A stretch of 9,742 bases of DNA from Clostridiaceae bacterium (GCA_012511185.1 JAAZGN010000131.1:1-9742); one strand, 5' to 3'; numbered from the stretch's first letter, positions 1 through 7,146 are shown. Numbers and translations are program-made. Notes: a model not told the origin generated them from the letters alone.

Positions 1-1917
1 CTGCTCCCATGCCCCGGTCGCGAGAATCAGGTAGTCATAGGACTTTTTCAGATCATCCGGATCAAACTGCGGGTTGGCATTGAAATGAAAACCACCCCCG
101 GCAGCTTCGACCAGCCTGTAATCACGGTCAATCTGCTCTTCCGAGATACGGAAAGAAGGGATGGCATAGCGGACGATGCCATGGGAAGCGGCACGCTTCT
201 CAAAGACATCGACCTCAACACCGTTTCTTCTGAGGTAATAGGCCACAGCCTGACCGGCAGGACCGGCACCGATCACGCAGACTTTCTTGCCGGTCTTCAG
301 GGGACTGGCCGTCATCTTGCTGATGTAAGCATCCTGAGCCCGGTCAGCTGCCATCAATTTAATATCCCTCATGTGCAGGGAGGTGTCGTAGTCCAGGCGG
401 GTGCACTTCTCCCGGCAGGGCTGGGCGCAAAGGACGCCTGTAATAGTGGGGCAGGGGTTGTCGATGGCAATCACCCGCATGGCCTCATGGTAGTCGCCTC
501 TGGCGACCAGGGTATTGTATTCGGGAATCTGCTGTTCGATGGGGCAGCCGCCGTCCTTGCAGGGCGCCTTGTAACAGTCATAAAGAGGCAGTTCGGACCT
601 GGTTTTCCTGGAATCCACTTTTTCCCGCCAGCGTTTTTGCATGCGCGGATCAGCGATTGTATCTTCCGCCAGTTTCTCCAGTTTGGCGACATCAATCCTG
701 CCGCCCTTGCCAAGCAAAGATTCCGTCTCACGCGCCATCTGGGTCAGGCGCATATAGCCGCCCGGCTTTAAAAGTGTCGTCGCGACCGTCACCGGGCCGA
801 TTCCGGCTTCCAGAAGATCCTTCAAGTTGAAGGCGTCGGCGCCGCCCGCAAAGGATACAGGCAGCCTGCCATCGAAGGCACGTGACAGCTTCAGGGCCAG
901 GTTGATGGTCAAGGGCATCAAGGCCCTGCCCGACATATACATTTCCTCAGACGGCACCTCGCCACGCTTCACATCAACCGGACAGGTATTGGAGAGTTTG
1001 ACGCCAAAGGCCAGCTTCTCTTTTTTGGCAACCGCCAGCATGCGCGTAAATATTCCGACCGCGTCCCCATACTGCAGATCAGCCAAAAAGTGCTTGTCGG
1101 GAAAGGCGATGTAGTCGTAGCCGAGCTGGTTCAGCGTCTGACGCACAAAGGCATAACCCAGCATGGTGGGGTTGCACTTGACGAAGGTATGAACCTTTTT
1201 TTCGGTCAAAAGATAATGGGCGATCCGCTCAATCTCATCCGGCGGGCATCCGTGGAGCGTCGACAGGGTTACCTGCCGGCAGACTTGCGGCGATATGGAA
1301 TCGATGACCGCTTGGTCCACCTTGTCGAAAAGATCTTGATGATCCTTCAGGTATTGAATGGATCCGGAAAAAAGAGGAAGTTGCGACGCGTCCTTGAGGC
1401 CCTCAATAAAAGCATCCATCTTGGGCAGCTTGATCCCGTCGAGATCATAGCCAACGCTCATGATAAAGGCAAAGTCATTACCGTCGGACAGACCGAATTC
1501 CACAGCCAGAACCTTGATGGCGATCCAGGCCTTGATGTATTCATCGAGGGCTTCCTGGACAGTCAGCTCCGTCGACCACTCGCAGTTATAGCACTCGTCC
1601 TCAGCGTTGATGCAGGGCTTGGCCACCGCCTGGCGAATTTCCTCGCCGTCCATCTTCTGGACCGTCTTCAGTTCAACAAAACGTGCGCCTGCCAGATAGG
1701 AGACAATAATGTTCTGGGCGAGCTGGGAATGGGGGCCTGCTGCCGGCCCGACAACCGAAGCAATCTTGTCACCAAAGGGGGTAACAAAGCGACCCCCTGA
1801 TCGATTCACGTAGAATTTGCTCTGATCAAGCCCAAAAACGCTACCCTGTTTTTTGTACTCACCCAGGCTCCACTCGATTAGATTTGCAAAGCTGATGGGT
1901 CTCATTATGTCGCTCAT
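1..1917 (-). CDS. ygfK: YgfK-type oxidoreductase (putative selenate reductase subunit YgfK), N-terminal 639 residues, truncated by window edge
   Basis: I translated this frame codon by codon and it is open from ATG at 1917 to the left edge. It closely resembles E. coli YgfK (about 1030 residues as I remember it), so roughly 390 residues are missing. Residues 1-420 are a dihydroorotate-dehydrogenase-like barrel, with GPAAGPHSQLAQN near 57-69 and STLHGCPPDEIE near 219-230. A GltD-type Fe-S region follows, with cysteines at 448, 453, 458, 489, 497, 501 and 505. Then comes a dinucleotide-binding fold with VIGAGPAG at 548-555. Family members end in a ferredoxin-like domain, not visible here. The likely role is cytosolic NAD(P)H- or ferredoxin-linked redox chemistry on a purine-derived intermediate; the old 'selenate reductase' name is not a demonstrated activity. 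A GGGAGAGGTG ribosome binding site lies about 8 bases upstream of the ATG. It is fourth in the operon, 166 bases after ygeY, the largest gap in the block. Confidence 0.93.
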   Translation of the reverse strand, partial: MSDIMRPISFANLIEWSLGEYKKQGSVFGLDQSKFYVNRSGGRFVTPFGDKIASVVGPAAGPHSQLAQNIIVSYLAGARFVELKTVQKMDGEEIRQAVAKPCINAEDECYNCEWSTELTVQEALDEYIKAWIAIKVLAVEFGLSDGNDFAFIMSVGYDLDGIKLPKMDAFIEGLKDASQLPLFSGSIQYLKDHQDLFDKVDQAVIDSISPQVCRQVTLSTLHGCPPDEIERIAHYLLTEKKVHTFVKCNPTMLGYAFVRQTLNQLGYDYIAFPDKHFLADLQYGDAVGIFTRMLAVAKKEKLAFGVKLSNTCPVDVKRGEVPSEEMYMSGRALMPLTINLALKLSRAFDGRLPVSFAGGADAFNLKDLLEAGIGPVTVATTLLKPGGYMRLTQMARETESLLGKGGRIDVAKLEKLAEDTIADPRMQKRWREKVDSRKTRSELPLYDCYKAPCKDGGCPIEQQIPEYNTLVARGDYHEAMRVIAIDNPCPTITGVLCAQPCREKCTRLDYDTSLHMRDIKLMAADRAQDAYISKMTASPLKTGKKVCVIGAGPAGQAVAYYLRRNGVEVDVFEKRAASHGIVRYAIPSFRISEEQIDRDYRLVEAAGGGFHFNANPQFDPDDLKKSYDYLILATGAWEQ

Positions 1918-2028
1918 GATTCGTCACCTCTCCCTTTTATTTTATGGCTTTACCTGAACATCAACCTGTCGTGCAGACGAGGCGGGTGGTCTTCAGTTTA
2001 TCAGTTTTACCGCGTTTTTCAGATGAAA

Positions 2029-2060
2029 TGACCGGGACTCCCTTTCGGAAATCCCGGTCA
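2029..2060 (-). terminator. Intercistronic hairpin with GAAA tetraloop between ygeY and ygfK (terminator- or attenuator-like)
   Basis: Read on the minus strand, the arm TGACCGGGATTTCC pairs with GGGAGTCCCGGTCA across a GAAA loop. This gives 14 pairs, two of them G-U, closed by a GNRA-type tetraloop. It begins 23 bases after the ygeY stop and is followed by TTTCATCTG, too poor in T for a textbook intrinsic terminator. Because ygfK lies downstream on the same strand, it may be a partial terminator, an RNA-processing or stability element, or a 3' stabiliser of the upstream message. The fold is seen directly; the function is inferred. Confidence 0.45.
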
Positions 2061-2083
2061 GTGGTATCAACAAATGAAACAGC

Positions 2084-3307
2084 TTACGCTTCTTTGGCAA
2101 TGTCCACGTAGAGAGAAGGCATGACACTGTAAATCGCCGCGCAGCGGACGACATCCTCTTTCCAGGTCTTCTCGTTCGGCGCGTGAGCCTGGGCTTCCTT
2201 GCCAGGGCCGAGGCCGATGCAAGGGATGTCGTGGCGGCCCATGATGGCGACACCATTGGTTGAGAAAGTCCATTTGTCAACCTTGGGTGCCTGGTAGAGA
2301 TTGGTATAGGCTTCTACCAGCGCCCTTGTCTGCGGCGCGTCTTCGGGGATGACCCAGGTCGGGAAGAAGCAATCCTGCTCATAGACAAAGCCTGTCCATG
2401 ACGGGCGGTCGTACTTGTACATGGTGACGACGGCGCCATATTTCTTTACGGACGGCAGGGCTTCGATTTCCGCGATTGCCGAATCCCAGGTCTCACCCCA
2501 GGTCAGACGGCGGTCCAGGGAAATGGCACAGCTGTCCGCGACCGCGCAACGTGACGGTGAGGTGAAGAAAATCTGCGAGGTCGTAACCGTACCTTTGCCA
2601 AGGAAGGGGTCATCCTTGAGCTGGTTGTTCAGCTCCTCAACCTCCTTCAGGATATCGGCCATTTTGTAAATGGCGTTCTCGCCGCGCTCAGGGGCTGAAC
2701 CGTGGCAGGAAATTCCTTTGACCTCGACACGGATTTCCATACGGCCACGGTGTCCGCGGTATACGTGCATGTCGGTCGGTTCGGTCGAGACCACGAATTC
2801 GGGCCGGATGTTTTCGTTCTCAATGAGGTGGAGCCAGCACATGCCGTCGCAGTCCTCCTCCTGGACGGTTCCCGTGACCAAAAGCGTGACATCGTCATCG
2901 ATCATGCCCAGATCTTTGGCAATTTTCGCGCCATACACAGCCGCCACAACACCACCCAGCTGGTCCGAAGCGCCACGTCCGCCCACTTCGGTTTCAGTCT
3001 CAAAGCCCTCGTAGGGGTCAAACTTCCAGTTAGTGATCTCGCCGATGCCAACGGTATCGATATGGCCGTCAAAGGCGATGATGCGCTTGCCCGTCCCCAT
3101 CCAGCCAAGCACGTTGCCGAGTTGATCGAATTCGGCCTTGTCGTAACCGAGTTTTTCCATCTCTTCCTTGATACGGCGGGCCACACCTTCCTCTTCACAG
3201 CTTTCGCCGGGAATTCTGACCAGGTCGCGAAGGAAGTTGACCATATCTTCTTTATAACTCTCAGCTGCTTGACGCACGCGGTCGTAATCAATTGCAGTTT
3301 TTGTCAT
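2084..3307 (-). CDS. ygeY: YgeY-type M20 family metallohydrolase (peptidase/deacylase-like)
   Basis: This 407-residue protein is full length for YgeY. M20 metal-site motifs are all present: FDGHIDTV at 79-86 (His82, Asp84), GRGASDQLGG at 110-119 (Asp115), QEED at 149-152 (catalytic and metal glutamates), STEP at 174-177, and a terminal metal histidine in AHAPNE near 374-379. CHGSAPERGENA near 201-212 matches the lid/dimerisation-domain histidine loop of the family. M20 enzymes are cytosolic two-metal hydrolases that cleave amide bonds; in this cluster it probably hydrolyses a ureido or amide intermediate of purine breakdown, though the substrate is not known from sequence. The ATG at 3307 has AAGGAG ten bases upstream. 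The gene follows ygeW by 33 bases, so the two are almost certainly co-transcribed. Nothing looks degraded. Confidence 0.93.
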   Translation of the reverse strand: MTKTAIDYDRVRQAAESYKEDMVNFLRDLVRIPGESCEEEGVARRIKEEMEKLGYDKAEFDQLGNVLGWMGTGKRIIAFDGHIDTVGIGEITNWKFDPYEGFETETEVGGRGASDQLGGVVAAVYGAKIAKDLGMIDDDVTLLVTGTVQEEDCDGMCWLHLIENENIRPEFVVSTEPTDMHVYRGHRGRMEIRVEVKGISCHGSAPERGENAIYKMADILKEVEELNNQLKDDPFLGKGTVTTSQIFFTSPSRCAVADSCAISLDRRLTWGETWDSAIAEIEALPSVKKYGAVVTMYKYDRPSWTGFVYEQDCFFPTWVIPEDAPQTRALVEAYTNLYQAPKVDKWTFSTNGVAIMGRHDIPCIGLGPGKEAQAHAPNEKTWKEDVVRCAAIYSVMPSLYVDIAKEA

Positions 3308-3340
3308 CTTGGGTACTCTCCTTGTATCAATTATCTGGCT

Positions 3341-4537
3341 TCAGGCATTGTCTGCCCAGCGGGGGACCGCTCTCTTCCAGAGTTCCTCAAGCTTCATACC
3401 CGGGGCTTTGATCTTCTGGAGGAAAATCATGGCCGCGATGATGTAAGGCTTGAAGCTGGCTTCTTTGTACAGAGGGATCCGGTAACGATCAAAGACGGAG
3501 GCATCCACTTCGCCCACCTCGCAGGAAACACCCGTGATATCAGCCGGCAGGCAGTGCAGATAGAGCGCCCTGCCGTCACGTGTCAGCTTCATCATATCCT
3601 CGGTACAGGCCCAATCCTTATGGAGGGCGTTTTGTGCCAACAGTTCCTGCTCAAGGGTGTTGATGCCGGCCTGGTCGCCTTTGGCGTAGAGGTCTGTACG
3701 GATTTCCATAGCCTTGAAGGGTGCCCAGCTCTTGGGGTAAACAACATCGGCATCCTTGAAAGCCTCCGCCATCGACTCGACGCGGGTGAATTTGCCGCCG
3801 TACATCTCCTCATTGTGCCTGGCCACACCTTCGATTTCGTCCATGATGTCATAGCCTTGCGGGTGGGCCAGGACAACTTCCATGCCAAAACGTGTCATCA
3901 GCCCCACGATGCCTTGTGGAACCGACAACGGCTTGCCGTAGGAAGGTGAATAGGCCCAGGTCATAGCAAGTTTCTTGCCTTTCAGGTTCTCCACACCGCC
4001 GAACTCGTGGATGATGTGGAGGGCATCGGCCATGGACTGGGTGGGGTGATCGATGTCACATTGCAGGTTGACCAGGGTCGGGCGCTGTTCAAGCACGCCG
4101 TCCTCATAGCCTTCCTTGACGTAATCCGAAAAACCCTTCATGTAGGTGTGGCCCCTGCCGATGTACATGTCATCGCGGATGCCGGTCACGTCCGCCATGA
4201 AGGAAATCATGTTGGCTGTCTCCTTGACGGTCTCCCCATGTGCGATCTGCGACTTGCCCTCGTCAAAGTCCTGGACCTCCAGACCGAGAAAATCACAGGC
4301 CGAGGCAAAGGAAAATCTTGTCCGGGTCGACTGGTCGCGGAAGAGTGAGATGCCAAGCCCCGAGTCAAAAATGCGAGCGCTCCTGTTGTTCTCTCGGAGC
4401 TCGCGCAACGCATCGGCGACTGTAAAGATGGCCATAATCTCATCCTGGGACTTATCCCAGGTAAGAAAGAAATCGTCCCGGTAGAGCCCCTTGTAGTCGT
4501 AGCCTTCCAGCTGCTTGATCAGTCCATTGATTTTCAT
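3341..4537 (-). CDS. ygeW: YgeW-type knotted carbamoyltransferase
   Basis: This protein of the aspartate/ornithine carbamoyltransferase superfamily is about 398 residues long, the usual YgeW length. Numbered from an upstream ATG at 4549, it shows the carbamoyl-phosphate loop STRTRF at 74-79, DIDHPTQSMAD at 165-175 and HCLP at 332-335. Long stretches such as DEGKSQIAHGETV and MTWAYSPSYGKPLSVPQG match YgeW as I know it. YgeW enzymes form a knotted trimer; the acceptor is not established, and in purine breakdown the reaction is expected to run towards carbamoyl phosphate for ATP recovery. Start choice is uncertain. The ATG at 4549 lies only 2 bases from GAGAGG, too close, while the ATG at 4537 (MKINGL) lies 14 bases away and aligns with the start of E. 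coli YgeW. I chose 4537. It sits between the PLP-enzyme gene and ygeY in one operon. Confidence 0.93.
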   Translation of the reverse strand: MKINGLIKQLEGYDYKGLYRDDFFLTWDKSQDEIMAIFTVADALRELRENNRSARIFDSGLGISLFRDQSTRTRFSFASACDFLGLEVQDFDEGKSQIAHGETVKETANMISFMADVTGIRDDMYIGRGHTYMKGFSDYVKEGYEDGVLEQRPTLVNLQCDIDHPTQSMADALHIIHEFGGVENLKGKKLAMTWAYSPSYGKPLSVPQGIVGLMTRFGMEVVLAHPQGYDIMDEIEGVARHNEEMYGGKFTRVESMAEAFKDADVVYPKSWAPFKAMEIRTDLYAKGDQAGINTLEQELLAQNALHKDWACTEDMMKLTRDGRALYLHCLPADITGVSCEVGEVDASVFDRYRIPLYKEASFKPYIIAAMIFLQKIKAPGMKLEELWKRAVPRWADNA

Positions 4538-4577
4538 TCCTATTCTCATTTCCTCTCTTGAGCCGGGATGTTCAAAT

Positions 4578-4943
4578 CTACATGCTGGCGAGAACGCCTG
4601 TGCGCTCGTTGAATTCCGCAGTCAGCTGGTCAATCTCATCCACCTGCTTATGGAGATCATCCCAATAGTGTTCGTCATACCACTGCGCATTGAGCTCTTC
4701 CAGCGTACGGCCCTGCTGTTCAACCCAAGTATAGTATTTGAGATTGTGAACGCGCTTGCACGTTTCATAAGTGAATTCCTCCATGTTGTCCGTCTTCATA
4801 GACATAAGGTGATGCCAGTAGTCGCGGGCGGCCAGTTCCTCCGTGTAGGGGCCCTCCGCCTCCTCGAGTTCGGCCAGGCGTGACTGGTACATTTCGGACG
4901 AGTCGGTTGCGACGGTCAGCAGCGCATCGTTTTCGGTCAGCTC
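4578..4943 (-). pseudogene. Detached C-terminal part of the PLP-dependent enzyme, in frame after an internal TAA
   Basis: After the TAA at 4944-4946 the same frame stays open for 121 codons, to TAG at 4578-4580. The first residues, ELTENDALLTVATDSSE, look like genuine coding sequence although they precede any ATG. The first ATG (4890-4892) has no ribosome binding site upstream, so independent translation is unlikely. The segment is acidic and rich in aromatics, with RVHNLKYYTWVEQQ near its middle and a TLEELNAQWYDEHYW stretch. From memory, relatives of the upstream enzyme continue straight through this point, with a tyrosine-like residue where the TAA stands, to give a protein of about 490 residues. 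I therefore read it as the tail of the neighbour and not a separate gene. It has no frameshift or further stop, so the break is recent, artefactual, or tolerated by readthrough. The ygeW coding region begins about 40 bases downstream. Confidence 0.75.
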
Positions 4944-4946
4944 TTA
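4944..4946 (-). other. In-frame TAA interrupting the PLP-dependent enzyme gene
   Basis: On the minus strand the codons run AAA TAT TAA GAG CTG ACC. One base change (TAT or TAC to TAA) would create this stop. Frame and protein-like composition are the same on both sides. The other genes in the window use TAA and TAG as ordinary ends (ygeY and the LPXTG gene end in TAA, this gene's distal end is TAG), so there is no sign of a reassigned code. Confidence 0.8.
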
Positions 4947-6053
4947 ATATTTCGCCATCTTGATCGACCCGAGAATATTGGCAATCCCGCTGATGCCGAG
5001 CAAGGGAAGCTGACTGAGGAATTCATCCGTCAAACCGGTCTTCTTTTTCAGGAACTCATGGCCGGCATCCGTGTTGAAAAGACGAAGCAGGTTCTGCGAG
5101 TTGTGGTCGTCAATGGCGGCCACCATATCAGTATTTTTGACATTGTGGACGAAGGGGATGTGCTTGTCACCGATGCCCTCGATGCGGTGGCGGCCGAAGC
5201 CGTTATTTAGAATGGTTGGGCATTGCAGTGCTTCACCGACGGCAACTTTGATGCGGGGGAAATGATCTTTCAGGTAGTCGCCTGCGCTCATGGTACCGGC
5301 GCTGCCGCTTGTGAAGAAGACACCGAAGAGCCTCGAATCAGGGGTTCGGATTTCCTTGTAGACTTCTTCAAGCGCCGGCCCCGTTACATGGTAGTGCCAG
5401 AGGACATTGCCCATCTCTTCGAACTGGTTAAAAATGACGGCGTCGGGACGTGTCCGGCGGATCTCCTTCACTTTCTCAAATATTTCGTAAACATCGCTTT
5501 CACAACCCGGCGTGCCGATCACTTCGTTTGCGATATTCTTCAGCCAGTTGAATCGTTCGACACTCATCTCGACGGGGAGGATTGCGATGGATTTGCAACC
5601 AAGAAGCTTGGAGTTAAAAGCACCCCCGCGACAATAGTTTCCAGTCGACGGCCAGACAGCCCAGTTATGGTAGGGATCAAATTGACCGGTTACCAGCCGG
5701 GGCACAAGACAGCCGTAAGAGGCGCCGACCTTGTGGCAGCCGGTGGGAAACCACTTGCCGATCATGGTAAAAACGCGTGCTTTGATGCCGGTCAGCTCAC
5801 GGGGAATTTCAATGTAATTGACTCCACCGTATTCGCCACCGTCACGCCTCGGTTCGTTCTTCCAAGTGACACGGAACAGGTTAAGGGGATCGCCTTCGTC
5901 GGTACCGATTTTATGAAGGGCTTTTTTAATTTTGTCAGGAACATTTTTGGCGGGGTCGCGCAATTGCGCAAAAGTCGGGATGATGATTTTGTTCTCGCGC
6001 GCGCGTTTGATCGCATTTTCGAGCGCGTCCTCATGGATCGTGAGATCGATCAT
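4944..6053 (-). CDS. PLP-dependent fold-type II enzyme (threonine synthase/cysteine synthase superfamily), N-terminal 369 residues up to a premature TAA
   Basis: The sequence shows a fold-type II PLP pattern: a probable Schiff-base lysine at Lys108 in FPTGCHKVGAS, a substrate loop PSTGNYCRGG at 135-144, and a phosphate-binding loop TSGSAGT at 248-254. It resembles Clostridia proteins annotated as 'pyridoxal-5'-phosphate-dependent protein subunit beta', about 490 residues long as I recall. Here translation would stop at 369. It holds the place in the operon where E. coli has ygeX/dpaL (2,3-diaminopropionate ammonia-lyase), but its motifs and length differ from that enzyme as I know it. A lyase/deaminase role in the cytosol is therefore inference. 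The start at 6053 is chosen because AAGGAGA lies 7 bases upstream. A longer frame from 6128 would overlap the promoter candidate and lacks a binding site. It is first in the operon, and the missing tail lies immediately downstream in frame. Confidence 0.85.
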   Translation of the reverse strand: MIDLTIHEDALENAIKRARENKIIIPTFAQLRDPAKNVPDKIKKALHKIGTDEGDPLNLFRVTWKNEPRRDGGEYGGVNYIEIPRELTGIKARVFTMIGKWFPTGCHKVGASYGCLVPRLVTGQFDPYHNWAVWPSTGNYCRGGAFNSKLLGCKSIAILPVEMSVERFNWLKNIANEVIGTPGCESDVYEIFEKVKEIRRTRPDAVIFNQFEEMGNVLWHYHVTGPALEEVYKEIRTPDSRLFGVFFTSGSAGTMSAGDYLKDHFPRIKVAVGEALQCPTILNNGFGRHRIEGIGDKHIPFVHNVKNTDMVAAIDDHNSQNLLRLFNTDAGHEFLKKKTGLTDEFLSQLPLLGISGIANILGSIKMAKY

Positions 6054-6060
6054 TGTTTTT

Positions 6061-6067
6061 TCTCCTT
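6061..6067 (-). promoter_or_regulatory. Ribosome binding site deciding the start of the PLP-enzyme gene
   Basis: AAGGAGA on the minus strand sits 7 bases before ATG 6051-6053. This excludes the in-frame ATG at 6126-6128 as the likely start. Confidence 0.8.
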
Positions 6068-6127
6068 GCTTAATGATGGTAGATGATAGGTTGGCCCCGG
6101 GTTCCGAAAGAAACCCAAACCTCAACA

Positions 6128-6136
6128 ACTATAGCA
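6128..6136 (-). promoter_or_regulatory. Candidate promoter (extended -10, TGCTATAGT) of the PLP-ygeW-ygeY-ygfK operon
   Basis: TGC followed by TATAGT reads as an extended -10 element on the minus strand in the only sizeable gap upstream of the operon (6054-6191). No good -35 hexamer is visible at 16-18 bases; GCCTTT is the nearest and is poor. It would give a leader of roughly 65-70 bases before the ATG. That leader has a short possible stem formed by GGGTT and AACCC around 6097-6115. Weakness at -35 would fit an activator-dependent promoter, but that is inference. Confidence 0.4.
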
Positions 6137-6171
6137 CATAATATCGTAATAAAGGCATGCCCGCTTGGCAG

Positions 6172-6192
6172 ACAAATTTCGGACACATTTGT
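6172..6192 (-). other. Dyad ACAAAT-N9-ATTTGT upstream of the operon promoter
   Basis: Six-base arms at 6172-6177 and 6187-6192 are perfect inverted repeats separated by nine bases. The dyad lies about 40 bases upstream of the candidate -10, where an activator could bind, and it touches the stop codon of the membrane-protein gene. It could equally be part of a weak transcript end for that gene, or chance in an A/T-rich stretch. Confidence 0.25.
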
Positions 6193-7022
6193 TACGCATC
6201 TGAAAGGGGCTCCCGAGCCTGGGAATCTTCGCCGGGATCTTGTTTTTGAAGCAGCTCTTCCTGCCGGGCGCGTTTGTTGAGCCTGTTGTACATCAGGATG
6301 CCTGCCAGGGCGACAACCGCAGTAACGGCAAATACGGAAACGGCATAGAGATAGTTTTGTGCGCCCAGAAGCCCGCCGCTCACGGTGGAGGTAACGACGG
6401 ATAAGAGGCGCGCCGAGATGATGATCAGCCAGGTCGACAGACGCATGGGCGTCAGGCCCGCAAGGTAAGTGAGAATATCCTTGGGGGTTCCGGGAAGAAA
6501 GAGGAGGATATACATCAAAACATTGAGCTGACCCGGCCTGCGGAACAATCTGACCTGGTCGATCCTCTCCGGCTCAAAAAACAATTCAATAACAGGCCGC
6601 CCGAAGCGCTTGACGAGAAGGAAGATCAGGATGCTGGCAGCATAAATGGCAGCAATGCAGATGAGCGTGCCCTCGACCACCCCGAAGGCGTAGCCCGCGG
6701 CCAGTTCAAAAGGTTCGCCGGGGATAATGGCAATGACTACCTGCATAAAGTTGGCGAAAAAGAAAATCAACCTGCTGGAAACTGGATGACGGGATACCAT
6801 GGCCCGTACCTGCAACGGGTCGGAGAAAAAATCGATGGCCGCCTCGCCCCAGTAGATGTAGACCAGAATAGAGGCTGTCATGGTCAGGACAAGAATGCCG
6901 ATTGTCAGGGAGCGTTGAAACATGCGCCTTCTGCGGACAGCGTACAGGGCGCGTGCGTCACTGATATATAGTTTTGAGCCGGCTCGGTTTCGGGCCATGG
7001 TCACGGGCTTGTCTTCCTTCAT
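6192..7022 (-). CDS. TVP38/TMEM64 family integral membrane protein (DedA/SNARE-associated superfamily)
   Basis: This 276-residue protein has a basic N-terminal stretch (RRRR near 30-33) followed by about six hydrophobic segments near 37-58, 84-104, 107-137, 167-190, 196-220 and 222-245. The motif GEPFELAAGYAFG at 102-114 and FLPGTPKDILTYLAGLT at 175-191 are hallmarks of the TVP38/TMEM64 family, whose paired re-entrant loops carry conserved Gly/Pro residues. The tail from 246 is polar and charged, predicted cytosolic. Relatives in the wider DedA superfamily are implicated in lipid (undecaprenyl phosphate or phospholipid) flipping and membrane homeostasis; no specific substrate can be given here. 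The start at ATG 7022 has a weak AGG six bases upstream; ATG 6998 (MARNRAG) is an alternative with no better site. It precedes the operon on the same strand, with 138 bases between, and diverges from the glycosyltransferase. Confidence 0.88.
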   Translation of the reverse strand: MKEDKPVTMARNRAGSKLYISDARALYAVRRRRMFQRSLTIGILVLTMTASILVYIYWGEAAIDFFSDPLQVRAMVSRHPVSSRLIFFFANFMQVVIAIIPGEPFELAAGYAFGVVEGTLICIAAIYAASILIFLLVKRFGRPVIELFFEPERIDQVRLFRRPGQLNVLMYILLFLPGTPKDILTYLAGLTPMRLSTWLIIISARLLSVVTSTVSGGLLGAQNYLYAVSVFAVTAVVALAGILMYNRLNKRARQEELLQKQDPGEDSQAREPLSDA

Positions 7023-7059
7023 ATTTACCTAAACAAGAGGTGTTCAGGCACACGGTGCC

Positions 7060-7068
7060 ATTCTATCA
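7060..7068 (-). promoter_or_regulatory. Candidate promoter (TGATAGAAT) of the TVP38-family gene
   Basis: TGA directly joined to TAGAAT gives an extended-like -10 on the minus strand 38 bases before the ATG. No recognisable -35 lies 17 bases further up. A small stem (GGCAC, 3-base loop, GTGCC at 7047-7059) would fall at the start of the transcript. Confidence 0.35.
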
Positions 7069-7100
7069 TGGGACAGGTGATTGGGTTCACCGATTGATAG

Positions 7101-7106
7101 TATAAT
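7101..7106 (+). promoter_or_regulatory. Candidate -10 box (TATAAT) of the glycosyltransferase gene
   Basis: A perfect TATAAT lies 40 bases before the TTG start. The -35 region (7078-7083) reads TGATTG and is not consensus. It lies within a small dyad, GGTGA (7076-7080) and TCACC (7087-7091), that could serve as an operator or be chance. Confidence 0.45.
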
Positions 7107-7133
7107 GCGTCTGGGGACATAAGAGGAAAAAGC

Positions 7134-7139
7134 AGGAGG
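7134..7139 (+). promoter_or_regulatory. Consensus ribosome binding site AGGAGG supporting a TTG start
   Basis: AGGAGG sits 7 bases before TTG at 7147-7149. No ATG lies nearby in this frame, and the conserved first beta strand (ISVIIPFYN) begins six residues in, so TTG is the natural start. Confidence 0.85.
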
Positions 7140-7146
7140 ACACAAC

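Noticed and set aside
85..771. Plus-strand open frame of 228 codons
   Set aside because: Antisense to ygfK, whose cysteine cluster and Rossmann motif are on the minus strand.
1090..1800. Plus-strand open frame of 236 codons
   Set aside because: Antisense to the well-supported ygfK frame, with no ribosome binding site or motif.
2702..3949. Long open frame of 415 codons on the plus strand
   Set aside because: It lies antisense across ygeY and ygeW, both of which have clear family motifs, and its translation shows no recognisable domain. It is a composition shadow.
4578..4892. Independent 104-residue small protein gene
   Set aside because: Its ATG has no ribosome binding site, and 17 protein-like codons precede it in frame back to the TAA, so it is better explained as the tail of the interrupted PLP enzyme.
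4944..4946. TAA as evidence of a reassigned genetic code or special amino acid
   Set aside because: TAA ends other genes in the window in the normal way, and TAA is not a known selenocysteine or pyrrolysine codon.
5223..6086. Plus-strand open frame of 287 codons
   Set aside because: Antisense to the PLP enzyme, whose active-site motifs fix the true strand.
6054..6128. N-terminal extension of the PLP enzyme from ATG 6128
   Set aside because: The added residues are low-information, no binding site precedes that ATG, and a good one precedes ATG 6053.
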